From an uncultured Oscillospiraceae bacterium (GTDB lineage: Bacteria; Bacillota; Clostridia; Oscillospirales; Oscillospiraceae): a stretch of 64,000 nt of DNA. The notes under the pieces were generated by a model. It saw only the letters and a program-made list of their open reading frames with translations. It ran no database searches and had not been told where the DNA came from. The stretch lies in NCBI GenBank assembly GCA_910588105.1, contig CAJUQD010000002.1, positions 30,509 through 94,508 of the forward strand, in the 5' to 3' direction. A program made the position numbers and the translations under genes. How positions within the stretch are numbered: the first letter of the stretch is position 1; every line of letters begins with the position of its first letter. Shown here piece by piece: positions 33,037-40,452 of the stretch.

Positions 33037-34320
33037 TTACCTGCGCAGCGCAATCTCGTGGCGCTTGGGTCCGGTGGACACAATGGTGATGGGCGCGCCG
33101 ATACGCTCTTCCAGGAACTCCACATAATTCTTGGCATTGGCGGGCAGCGCGCCGTAGTCGGTGATGCCCCGCACATCGCTCTTCCAGCCGGGCAGGGTCT
33201 CAAACACCGGCTTTGCCCCCACAAGCCTGGGAGTGGTGGGGAATACGTCGGTGACCTGGCCGCCGATCTCATAACCTACGCACACCTTGATCTCCTCCAG
33301 GTAGCCCATCACGTCCAGGCAGGTCAGCGCCACCTGGGTGGCCCCCTGCACCATACAGCCGTACTTGGTGGCCACGCAGTCAAACCAACCCACCCGGCGG
33401 GGACGGCCCGTCGTCGCGCCAAACTCGCCCCTGTCGCCCCCCCGGCGGCGCAGCTCGTCCCCCTCGGGGCCGGTAAGCTCGCTGACAAAGGGCTCGGTAT
33501 TGGAACCCACGCTGGAGGAATACGCCTTGGTGACACAGATCACGTCCTCAATGGCGGTGGGGGGAACGGGGGCCCCTACGCAGCCATAGCCCGCCAGGGT
33601 ATGGGACGATGTGGTCATGGGGAAGATGCCCAGGTCCGGATCCTTCATGGAGCCCAGCTGTCCCTCCAGCAGCACGGTCTTGCCGTCCTTCAGCGCCTGG
33701 TGGAGGAAGCCCACCGCGTCGCCCACATAGGGCCGGATCAGCTCCCGGCACTCCAGCAGCTGGCCGTACAGCGCCTTCGCATCCAGGGCGGGCTTGTGGT
33801 ACAGGTGCTCAAACAGGACGTTTTTCAGCTCCACCGCCCGGCTGAGCCGCTCCCAGAGCCGGTTTTCGTCAAAGAGGTCGCATACCTGAATGCCCGTCTT
33901 GGCGTATTTATCCGAGTAAAAGGGGGCGATGCCGCTCTTGGTGGAGCCGAAGGCCTTCCCCCCCAACCGCTCCTCCTCATACCCGTCCTGAAGGACGTGG
34001 TAGGGCATGAGCAGCTGGGCCCGCTCGGACACGATGAGGCTGGGGGCGGGCACGCCCCGGCCGGTCACGTCCTCAAGTTCCGCCGCCAGCTTGGCCACGT
34101 CCAGCGCCACCCCGTTCCCGATGATATTGGTAACATGGGGATAGAAGGTGCCCGAGGGCAGGATGTGCAGGGCGAAACGCCCGTAGTCGTTGATGATGGT
34201 GTGGCCCGCGTTGGCCCCCCCCTGGAAGCGCACCACCACGTCGGAAGTCTCCGCCAGCAGGTCGGTGATTTTACCCTTGCCCTCGTCGCCCCAGTTGGCC
34301 CCTACAATCGCTTTTACCAT
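33037..34320 (-). CDS. purA: Adenylosuccinate synthetase
   Basis: 427 aa, the standard length. It joins IMP and aspartate with GTP to give adenylosuccinate, the first committed step to AMP. Motifs: NWGDEGKGKITDLL (GTP and catalytic Asp), FQGGANAGHTI (catalytic His), SGIAPFYSDKYAKTGI, EGQLGSMKDPDLGIFPMTTS, EFGATTGRPRRVGWFDCVAT and the C-terminal ISTGP-like VSTGPKR. Transcribed alone from a good promoter and ended by a strong terminator. Confidence 0.98.
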   Translation of the reverse strand: MVKAIVGANWGDEGKGKITDLLAETSDVVVRFQGGANAGHTIINDYGRFALHILPSGTFYPHVTNIIGNGVALDVAKLAAELEDVTGRGVPAPSLIVSERAQLLMPYHVLQDGYEEERLGGKAFGSTKSGIAPFYSDKYAKTGIQVCDLFDENRLWERLSRAVELKNVLFEHLYHKPALDAKALYGQLLECRELIRPYVGDAVGFLHQALKDGKTVLLEGQLGSMKDPDLGIFPMTTSSHTLAGYGCVGAPVPPTAIEDVICVTKAYSSSVGSNTEPFVSELTGPEGDELRRRGGDRGEFGATTGRPRRVGWFDCVATKYGCMVQGATQVALTCLDVMGYLEEIKVCVGYEIGGQVTDVFPTTPRLVGAKPVFETLPGWKSDVRGITDYGALPANAKNYVEFLEERIGAPITIVSTGPKRHEIALRR

Positions 34321-34390
34321 TTCAAATACCTCTGCGGCCGGGATTCGCAGCCAGCTCCGGGCTGGTCTGCCTTATCCGTCCGACGGTTTC

Positions 34391-34419
34391 ATTATAATAG
34401 ACTTCACGCCGGTCCGCAA
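34391..34419 (-). promoter_or_regulatory. purA promoter
   Basis: On the minus strand TTGCGG (34414-34419), 17-base spacer, perfect TATAAT (34391-34396). Confidence 0.75.
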
Positions 34420-34448
34420 GCCCTTTTCGCCGTTTTTCCGTTTTTCTC

Positions 34449-34477
34449 TTTACTTCCATAAAGCAGCGTGTTAGAAT
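34449..34477 (+). promoter_or_regulatory. Promoter of the yerC-methyltransferase-hslO operon
   Basis: TTTACT (34449-34454), 17-base spacer, TAGAAT (34472-34477). Confidence 0.65.
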
Positions 34478-34509
34478 GGGGCTGTAACATCATTCAGGGA
34501 GGGGTTCCC

Positions 34510-34794
34510 ATGCAAAAAGAAAGCGCGGAGCAGGATATCCTGTTGTTTGACGCCGTCCTGGCCCTACGGGACCGAGAGGAATGCCGCGCCTTTTTCCAGG
34601 ACCTGTGCACCGTGGCCGAGCTAAAGGCCCTGGCCCAGCGCATGGAGGTAGCCCAGCTTTTGGACCAGGGCCTTATCTATAACGATATTCTCCAGCGCAC
34701 CGGAGCGTCCAGCGCCACCATCAGCCGGGTGAACCGGGCCCTGCAATACGGCGCAGACGGCTATAAGACTGTCCTGCCCCGGCTGAAGAAATGA
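34510..34794 (+). CDS. yerC: YerC/YecD family TrpR-related protein
   Basis: 94 aa from the ATG at 34510 after GGGAGGGGTTCCC. The TrpR-like fold is indicated by AVLALRDREECRAFFQDLCT, VAELKALAQRMEVAQLLDQG and SSATISRVNRALQYG, the last being the recognition helix region. The family is a compact DNA-binding protein of unknown target in most Firmicutes. Its stop overlaps the start of the methyltransferase gene, so it heads a three-gene operon. Confidence 0.92.
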   Translation: MQKESAEQDILLFDAVLALRDREECRAFFQDLCTVAELKALAQRMEVAQLLDQGLIYNDILQRTGASSATISRVNRALQYGADGYKTVLPRLKK

Positions 34795-35534
34795 CGGACG
34801 CCTATACCGCCCTGGCCCGGTACTATGACCGGCTCACCACCGACGTGGATTACGCCGGCTGGGCAGATTATGTGGAGCGGCACGTTCAAAAGCAGAAACG
34901 ACCTGTCCGCACGGTGGCAGAACTGGGCTGCGGCACCGGGAGCCTGACGGAGCTGCTGGCCCGGCGGGGCTACCGGATGACCGCCGTGGACCTGTCCCCG
35001 GACATGCTGGCCATGGCCGACCAGAAGTGCCAGGGGCTGGGCGTTCTGTTTTTATGCCAGGACATGTCCCGGCTCGTGCTGCCCTCCCCCGCCGACGCGG
35101 TGATCTCCTGCCTGGACAGTATGAACTATGTCACCCGTCCCGCCGCGCTGCGGCGGACCTTCCGGCGGGTATACCGGGCCCTGGCCCCCGGCGGGCTGTT
35201 CCTCTTTGATGTCAAGACCCCCGCCGCCCTGGCGGGTGCGGACGGCCAGACCTATCTGGACGAGGACGAGGACTTGTTCTGCGTCTGGCGGGGGGACTAT
35301 TCCCCCAAGCGCCGGGTGTGCGGCTATGGGCTGGATCTGTTCGTCCGGGAGGCGGACGGCAGCTGGAGCCGGGCCGGCGAATACCATGAGGAGTACGCCT
35401 ACACCCCGGAGGAGCTGGACAGCTTTCTCCGGGAGGCTGGTTTTTCCAACATCAAGGTATACGGCGACAAAACCATGCGCGCGCCCACGGAAGGGGCACA
35501 GCGGGTCTTTTTCGCCGCTGGAAAGGAGCTTTAA
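34791..35534 (+). CDS. Class I SAM-dependent methyltransferase
   Basis: 247 aa. The SAM-binding motif I is VAELGCGTGSLTELLARRGY, motif II TAVDLSPDMLAMA, followed by ISCLDSMNYVT and the substrate-domain strands GYGLDLFVREADGSW. The family is widespread in Firmicutes and its substrate is not predictable from sequence. It overlaps yerC by four bases (ATGA). Confidence 0.9.
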   Translation: MTDAYTALARYYDRLTTDVDYAGWADYVERHVQKQKRPVRTVAELGCGTGSLTELLARRGYRMTAVDLSPDMLAMADQKCQGLGVLFLCQDMSRLVLPSPADAVISCLDSMNYVTRPAALRRTFRRVYRALAPGGLFLFDVKTPAALAGADGQTYLDEDEDLFCVWRGDYSPKRRVCGYGLDLFVREADGSWSRAGEYHEEYAYTPEELDSFLREAGFSNIKVYGDKTMRAPTEGAQRVFFAAGKEL

Positions 35535-35536
35535 CC

Positions 35537-36421
35537 ATGGATCAGATCGTCCGCGTCATCGCTAAGGGCGCCCCTGTCAAGGCTATGGCAATCTCCGCCC
35601 GTGACACGGTGGAGCGTGCCCGGGCCATCCACAATTGCTGGCCGGTGGCCTCCGCCGCCCTGGGCCGCCTGCTCATGGCCGCCTCCATGATGGGGGCCGC
35701 CATAAAGGAGGAGGAGGGCGCCGTCACCCTGCGGATCAAGGGGGGCGGGCCCCTCGGCTCCCTTACCGCCGTGTCCGACAGCCGGGGCAATGTGCGGGGC
35801 TATGTGCAAAACCCCGATGTGGATGTGCCTCGGAAGGCAAAGGGCAAGCTGGACGTGGGCGCCGCCGTAGGCGCGGACGGGGAACTGACCGTCATCCGCG
35901 ACCTGGGGCTGAAGGAGCCCTATATCGGCTCTGTCCAGCTGGTTGGGGGAGAAATCGCCGAGGATGTGGCCGCCTACTTTGTGGAAAGCGAGCAGGTTCC
36001 CACCGCCTGCGCCCTGGGCGTGCTCATCGCACCTGACCAGACCGTCCAGGCGGCGGGGGGCTACCTCATCCAGCTGCTGCCTGGGGCGGACGAGGCGGTG
36101 GTATCCGCTGTGGAGCGGGGCGTATCCAAGTTGGGCGCTGTGAGCGCCCGGCTGGACAGCGGGATGGAACCCCTGGGATTGCTGCGGGAGGTGCTGGGCG
36201 AATTTGAGCTGGAGGTGTTGGAGACCTCCCCCATTGCCTACCGCTGCTATTGCACCCGGGACCGGGTAAGCCGGGCCCTCATCAGCCTTGGAACGGATGA
36301 GCTGGATTCCTTAATCAAAGAGCAGGGCGGCGCGGAGCTCACCTGCCAGTTCTGCGACAAGGTGTACCGCTTCGGCGCGGAGGAGCTGCGCGCCCTGCGG
36401 GACGGGGCATCTGCCAAGTAA
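35537..36421 (+). CDS. hslO: Redox-regulated Hsp33 chaperone
   Basis: 294 aa. Hsp33 holds unfolding proteins when its zinc centre is oxidised. The redox switch at the C-terminus is intact: CYC in AYRCYCTRDRV and CQFC in LTCQFCDKVYRF, the four zinc-binding cysteines. The core has WPVASAALGRLLMAASMMGA and GGPLGSLTAVSDSRGNVRGY. It starts two bases after the methyltransferase stop (AAGGAGCTTTAACC). Confidence 0.96.
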   Translation: MDQIVRVIAKGAPVKAMAISARDTVERARAIHNCWPVASAALGRLLMAASMMGAAIKEEEGAVTLRIKGGGPLGSLTAVSDSRGNVRGYVQNPDVDVPRKAKGKLDVGAAVGADGELTVIRDLGLKEPYIGSVQLVGGEIAEDVAAYFVESEQVPTACALGVLIAPDQTVQAAGGYLIQLLPGADEAVVSAVERGVSKLGAVSARLDSGMEPLGLLREVLGEFELEVLETSPIAYRCYCTRDRVSRALISLGTDELDSLIKEQGGAELTCQFCDKVYRFGAEELRALRDGASAK

Positions 36422-36444
36422 CGCCAACTTTTTTCAAATGGGCC

Positions 36445-36473
36445 TTGACAGGAGGAGCTTCGTTTGCTATAAT
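36445..36473 (+). promoter_or_regulatory. Consensus promoter of the tRNA cluster
   Basis: Perfect TTGACA (36445-36450), 17-base spacer, perfect TATAAT (36468-36473), 32 bases before tRNA-Val. Confidence 0.92.
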
Positions 36474-36505
36474 AACTTTCGCCGTCTGACAAGCGGAGGA
36501 GCGAC

Positions 36506-36581
36506 GGGAGCATAGCTCAGCTGGGAGAGCACTTGCCTTACAAGCAAGGGGTCACAGGTTCGAGCCCTGTTGTTCCCACCA
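36506..36581 (+). tRNA. tRNA-Val, anticodon TAC
   Basis: Complete cloverleaf with acceptor GGGAGCA/TGTTCCC, loop CTTACAA (anticodon TAC) and encoded CCA. First of a co-oriented cluster. Confidence 0.95.
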
Positions 36582-36600
36582 AAAGCAAATCCCCAAATGT

Positions 36601-36677
<77 letters not shown>

Positions 36678-36685
36678 CATTTTAT

Positions 36686-36761
36686 GCCCAGGTAGCTCAG
36701 TTGGTAGAGCAGTGGACTGAAAATCCACGTGTCGCTGGTTCAACTCCGGCCCTGGGCACCA
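36686..36761 (+). tRNA. tRNA-Phe, anticodon GAA
   Basis: Acceptor GCCCAGG/CCTGGGC, anticodon loop CTGAAAA, encoded CCA. Confidence 0.95.
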
Positions 36762-36764
36762 TAT

Positions 36765-36840
36765 GCGAGTGTAGCTCATCTGGTAGAGCGCCACCTTGCC
36801 AAGGTGGAGGTAGCGAGTTCGAGCCTCGTCACTCGCTCCA
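36765..36840 (+). tRNA. tRNA-Gly, anticodon GCC
   Basis: Acceptor GCGAGTG/CACTCGC, anticodon loop TTGCCAA, encoded CCA. Followed by a terminator. Confidence 0.95.
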
Positions 36841-36849
36841 TAAAAAATT

Positions 36850-36880
36850 CAAAAAGGAGTGCTAAAGCACTTCTTTTTGA
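36850..36880 (+). terminator. Terminator after tRNA-Gly
   Basis: AAAAAGGAGTGCT / AGCACTTCTTTTT hairpin with an AA loop, ending in a T run. Confidence 0.85.
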
Positions 36881-36896
36881 ATATAGTATAGTGTTC

Positions 36897-36971
36897 GGCG
36901 CCATAGCCAAGTGGTAAGGCAAGGGTCTGCAAAATCCTGATGCCCCAGTTCAAATCTGGGTGGCGCCTCCA
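36897..36971 (+). tRNA. tRNA-Cys, anticodon GCA
   Basis: Acceptor GGCGCCA/TGGCGCC, anticodon loop CTGCAAA, encoded CCA. Confidence 0.95.
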
Positions 36972-36976
36972 AAACG

Positions 36977-37002
36977 AGTGGGCGGGCTGCAGCCCGCCCA
37001 CT
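36977..37002 (+). terminator. 26-bp perfect palindrome after tRNA-Cys
   Basis: AGTGGGCGGGCTG followed directly by its complement. It can fold as a very stable hairpin, but the T tract is weak, so it may be a processing or termination signal. Confidence 0.6.
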
Positions 37003-37035
37003 TCCCTATCTGCTTTACAGTTTTTTACAGAATAT

Positions 37036-37111
37036 CCGGGTGTAGCGCAGCTGGTAGCGCGCTTGGTTCGGGACCAAGAGGCCGTGGGTTCAAATCCCGC
37101 CACTCGGACCA
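37036..37111 (+). tRNA. tRNA-Pro, anticodon CGG
   Basis: Acceptor CCGGGTG/CACTCGG, anticodon loop TTCGGGA (CGG), encoded CCA. Last tRNA before the island. Confidence 0.94.
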
Positions 37112-37167
37112 ACTATGGACAATGAAATCACTATATTGCCCTCAAAGCCAGTGATATCAACGTCCTC

Positions 37168-37208
37168 ACGGCCCTCGGACATGAAAATCCGAGGGCCGTC
37201 GATTTTTG
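37168..37208 (+). terminator. Terminator after tRNA-Pro
   Basis: 12-bp stem ACGGCCCTCGGA / TCCGAGGGCCGT with a CATGAAAA loop, then CGATTTTT. Confidence 0.9.
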
Positions 37209-37313
37209 CTATTTGGAAGCCATTTCCCCAAACAGACATGACTTGAACCCACGTACCCACTGTGTCTCCGCTTTCTCTTCGTGGCTGACAGATGGTTCCG
37301 CCACATCTTGAAT

Positions 37314-37395
<82 letters not shown>

Positions 37396-37404
37396 TAGGG
37401 AACC

Positions 37405-37447
37405 GAAAAAGCTCGTTTTGATGAATAATCAAAACGAGCTTTTTTTC
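37405..37447 (+). terminator. Terminator inside the element left end, copy 1
   Basis: AAAAAGCTCGTTTTGAT / ATCAAAACGAGCTTTTTTT hairpin. The counterpart in the second left end (52532-52574) has GGCTCG/CGAGCC instead of AGCTCG/CGAGCT, a compensated base-pair change. Confidence 0.9.
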
Positions 37448-37528
37448 CAGCATTCAGATTGATATGTCCCATGAGTGCCATTCATCCACTTCCCTTTTCC
37501 CATAGCAAGCACCACAGCCTAATATCTC

Positions 37529-37561
37529 AAAAAGCGCGATGTGAACCATCGCGCTTTTTTC
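37529..37561 (+). terminator. Second hairpin of the element left end
   Basis: AAAGCGCGATG / CATCGCGCTTT with a TGAAC loop and T run. Repeated at 52660-52688 in the other element. Confidence 0.8.
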
Positions 37562-37584
37562 TTACCCCAAAGGAGGGTCTACCC

Positions 37585-38096
37585 ATGCCGGAAGTCATTT
37601 TGTCCGATTATTTTTACGGCGCTGAATCAGAAGAATTTATCTATTTCAAAATCCCACGCCTGCTGATTACAGACCCAAAGTTCAAGCACGTTTCCACAGA
37701 TGCCAAACTTCTGTATGGTATGCTACTGGACCGCATGGGCCTGGCTGCAAAAAAACAACTGGTATGACGACTACGGGCGCGTCTATATCTACTACACCGT
37801 AGACGAGATATGCGAGGATGTGTGTTGCGGACGGGACAAGGCTATGAAGCTGCTGGCCGAGCTGGACAAAAAGAAAGGGATCGGTTTGGTTGAGCGTGTC
37901 AAGTAGGGCCAGGGCCGCCCCACCAAACTCTATGTCAAGCGGTTCACCACCCGGACAGCACCCACATCGAGTACGTCATTGAGGCCATGCGCTAGACCAC
38001 CACGAAAATCAACAATATCCGGGCCTATCTTCTCACGGCGCTTTACAATGCGCCGGTGACGATGGGCCCCTTACTGTTCCGCCGCCGTGCGGCATG
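37585..38096 (+). pseudogene. Broken repA-type replication initiator
   Basis: The start reads MPEVILSDYFYGAESEEFIY then FKIPRLLITDPKFKHVSTDA, the usual N-terminus of RepA_N-family initiators of clostridial plasmids and integrative elements. After LDRMGL a frameshift near 37750 moves the match to KNNWYDDYGRVYIYYTVDEI. In-frame stops follow at VERVK and later. The end (HIEYVIEAMR, then INNIRAYLLTALYNAPVT) is the family C-terminus, so the middle is also shortened. AAAGGAGGGTCTACCC precedes the start. The element can no longer replicate by this protein. Confidence 0.85.
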
Positions 38097-38245
38097 ACTT
38101 TAGCTGAAATAAATCTCACCATGAGACACAATTTTTAGGTGGAAATTCTGGAGTTCAAATGCAGTTTCAGCGCCATTTCATATAGTATTATTTAAAACAG
38201 ATACATTATTGCTTCTGTGTTTACAAAAAATTAACATCATTGGCA

Positions 38246-38302
38246 TTGACAGATTATGACTACCAATGCATAATATTAGCAGTCGACTGCTTTGAGTGCT
38301 AA
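38246..38302 (+). promoter_or_regulatory. Promoter and operator-like palindromes of the TIR/SLOG operon
   Basis: TTGACA (38246-38251), 17-base spacer, CATAAT (38269-38274). Directly after the -10, AGCAGTCGACTGCT (38278-38291) is a perfect 14-bp palindrome. TTAGCA (38276-38281) with TGCTAA (38297-38302) gives a second, nested inverted repeat. Placement over the start site suggests repression. Confidence 0.75.
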
Positions 38303-38329
38303 TTTCGTATTGTTATTGCGGGTGGTATT

Positions 38330-39301
38330 TTGTTAAAGGAAATCTCGATTGAAATTCTTCGGAAATGCCCCAATTATTGTGTCCACTGTTCCTCACTGTC
38401 AGATAAGTTTTGCCAGGAGATGTTGCCCTATGATATATTTGCTTCTGCCATAGATGATGCAGCAAAATTGGGTGCAACTGTGATTAGTATTTCTGGTGGA
38501 GAACCATTTCTCCACCCAGACATCGTTGCTATGATCAATCTGACAAATTCTCTTGGCTTGACCTCTTACATATATACGAGTGGAGTTACTTTCGATTCAA
38601 CAGGAAATAGAAGTTCGCTCCACGAAAATACTCTTCTTGCATTGGCGGGAAAAGTAAGTAAAATTATTTTTAACATTGGGGCCAGTACCTCAGAAACATA
38701 TGATAGCATCATGGGGACAACCGGGTGCCTTGACTTGATGAAGCAGTCTGTGGCTACTGCGGTAGGCTTGGGTATCTGTACAGAGGCGCACTTTGTGCCA
38801 ATGCGCCTAAACATTGATCAAATTGAACAAACATTTCAATTATGCATGGAATTAGGTATGAAAAGAGTCAGTTTTTTGCGTTTGGTGCTACAAGGAAGGG
38901 CTCTGGACAACGCAAGAAAGATTGGCCTCTCCGATGAAGAGTTGCAAAATCTCAAACATGATTTAGATAACCTCAGTAAGCAATTCCCCTCAGAAGTCCG
39001 TATTGGTGTTCCCTTATCCACTAACGATACCTGCCATACGTGCATGGCTGCTACAGGGAAACTGAATATCCGATACGATGGAAAAGTTTTTCCATGTGAA
39101 GTATTCAAGGATGGTCGTGCAGATCCATCTCTCGGGGAGGTAGAATCGGAAAGCATTTATGAACACTCATTGCAGAACATCTTTCAACATTCCTCCTATT
39201 TGCAACGGGTTAGAACGTTATCCGATGAGTTCTCTCGTTGTGACGGCAATGAAATATGTATCGGGCAGTATTTGATCAATAGAAACAGACCACAATTTTG
39301 A
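38330..39301 (+). CDS. Radical SAM protein, first gene of the TIR/SLOG operon
   Basis: 323 aa from a TTG start (weak GGGTGG site). The 4Fe-4S/SAM motif is Cys13-x3-Cys17-x2-Cys20 in KCPNYCVHC, with the SAM-binding SISGGEPFLHPD after it. A C-terminal cysteine set (DTCHTCMAATG, GKVFPCEVF, then CDGNEICIG) looks like a SPASM-type auxiliary cluster domain. Such enzymes modify peptides, proteins or small molecules by radical chemistry. It lies 15 bases ahead of a TIR gene, in an operon that otherwise looks like antiviral defence, and its substrate there is unknown. Confidence 0.85.
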   Translation: MLKEISIEILRKCPNYCVHCSSLSDKFCQEMLPYDIFASAIDDAAKLGATVISISGGEPFLHPDIVAMINLTNSLGLTSYIYTSGVTFDSTGNRSSLHENTLLALAGKVSKIIFNIGASTSETYDSIMGTTGCLDLMKQSVATAVGLGICTEAHFVPMRLNIDQIEQTFQLCMELGMKRVSFLRLVLQGRALDNARKIGLSDEELQNLKHDLDNLSKQFPSEVRIGVPLSTNDTCHTCMAATGKLNIRYDGKVFPCEVFKDGRADPSLGEVESESIYEHSLQNIFQHSSYLQRVRTLSDEFSRCDGNEICIGQYLINRNRPQF

Positions 39302-39316
39302 AAGGAGAAGGTTAAC

Positions 39317-39799
39317 TTGAGTGAGATAACCAAAAATATTTTCGTGTCACACCACCATCTTGATGCCCATAAAATCGAGGATTTCCGTGATTTAATTGGT
39401 AGACATGGAATCACCACCCGGGATAGTTCTATTTATGAGGACAAGCTCAAAAACAACGCAAAAAATGAAAACTATATCAAATATGAACTCATCACTCCTC
39501 AGATTAGGTGGGCAGGTACAGTTTTTGTGCTGATTGGCAAAGACACGGCGCAGAGTGACTATGTAAACTGGGAGATTGAAACTGCCGCAAAAATGGGAAA
39601 ACAGATAATTGGTGTTTACTTACGGGGCGCCAAAAATGAGGATGCGCCCCCGGCTTTACTCGAATATGGCAACAATTTAGTAGGTTGGAATGGAGAAAAA
39701 ATCCGCCGGGCACTGGAGGGTGAAGATTTGGACTGGGAGAATGCTGACGGCACCCTCCGAGACAATCAAGATGCGGATCTCCCACGGTATCAGTGCTGA
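39317..39799 (+). CDS. TIR domain protein (DUF1863/ThsB-like)
   Basis: 160 aa from a TTG start with AAAGGAGAAGG upstream. Nearly the whole protein is one TIR-like domain of the MTH538/DUF1863 type: NIFVSHHHLDAHKIEDFRDL, then AGTVFVLIGKDTAQSDYVNW and EIETAAKMGKQIIGVYL. Glu86 in NWEIE is in the position of the catalytic NADase glutamate. In Thoeris, ThsB proteins of this type sense phage and make a cyclic ADP-ribose signal that activates a SLOG-containing effector. A TIR-SLOG protein is encoded two genes downstream. Function here is inferred from that parallel. Confidence 0.85.
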   Translation: MSEITKNIFVSHHHLDAHKIEDFRDLIGRHGITTRDSSIYEDKLKNNAKNENYIKYELITPQIRWAGTVFVLIGKDTAQSDYVNWEIETAAKMGKQIIGVYLRGAKNEDAPPALLEYGNNLVGWNGEKIRRALEGEDLDWENADGTLRDNQDADLPRYQC

Positions 39800-39813
39800 G
39801 GGGCGGATGTTTT

Positions 39814-40422
39814 GTGAAATTATATTCCTATGTCATTCCAAGAGATTACGGCTTCGCACCAAACCCATTTCATGGGTATTGCACACTTGCCACTTGTAAA
39901 CCGATTACTAGGCGGGTTGCACAGGTCAACGACTGGATTGCCGCTTTCGGCTCAAGACACCGTTCCACTGAGGAAAAGCTTGTGTGCCTGATGCGGGTGG
40001 GTGAAACTTTGACCTTTGATGAATATTGGAACGACCCTCGATTCAAACTCAAACGCCCGGTTTTCAATAAAAGCATGACCCGCAAATATGGCGACAACAT
40101 TTATCACCATGTAAATGGGGCGTGGGTTCAGGAGCCGTCACACCACAGCTTCAGAGATGGAATGAATCTAACAAACCTGGACAGAGATACCAAAACAGAC
40201 CGTGTGCTGATTGCTGAGGAATTTTACTATTTTGGCAGAGATGCGATTCTGTTGCCTACAGAATATCAGTCGCTGGTTTGGTATGGCCGCAACCATGGAG
40301 TTAGCCATGACAGTGCCCTCATAGAAAGCTTTGTCAGCTACATACGGGGACAGTATTCCTCTGGAATACATGGGCTTCCATTCAGCAGAAAGCCGGGTAA
40401 ATTTGACCTCTATAGGGGCTAA
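39814..40422 (+). CDS. Nmad2-like protein (nucleotide modification associated domain 2)
   Basis: 202 aa from a GTG at 39814 (read MKLYSYVIPRDYGFAPNPFH), seven bases after GAGGGGCGG; the longer frame starts inside the TIR gene. The pattern GYCTLATCKPITRRVAQVND, LTFDEYWNDPRFKLKRPV, KYGDNIYHHVNGAWVQEPSH and DTKTDRVLIAEEFYYFGRDA matches my memory of Nmad2, a domain predicted to act in pathways with modified nucleotides, in phages and defence islands. No catalytic residues can be named with confidence. Tight spacing (14 bases upstream, 30 downstream) places it in the operon. Confidence 0.75.
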   Translation: MKLYSYVIPRDYGFAPNPFHGYCTLATCKPITRRVAQVNDWIAAFGSRHRSTEEKLVCLMRVGETLTFDEYWNDPRFKLKRPVFNKSMTRKYGDNIYHHVNGAWVQEPSHHSFRDGMNLTNLDRDTKTDRVLIAEEFYYFGRDAILLPTEYQSLVWYGRNHGVSHDSALIESFVSYIRGQYSSGIHGLPFSRKPGKFDLYRG

Positions 40423-40452
40423 ACTTTTTGGTACGTCAAAGAGGTGGACAAG

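Noticed and set aside
36729..37154. Short frames across the tRNA cluster
   Set aside because: Translations of tRNA genes (GFEPTASWSRT-like peptides), not proteins.
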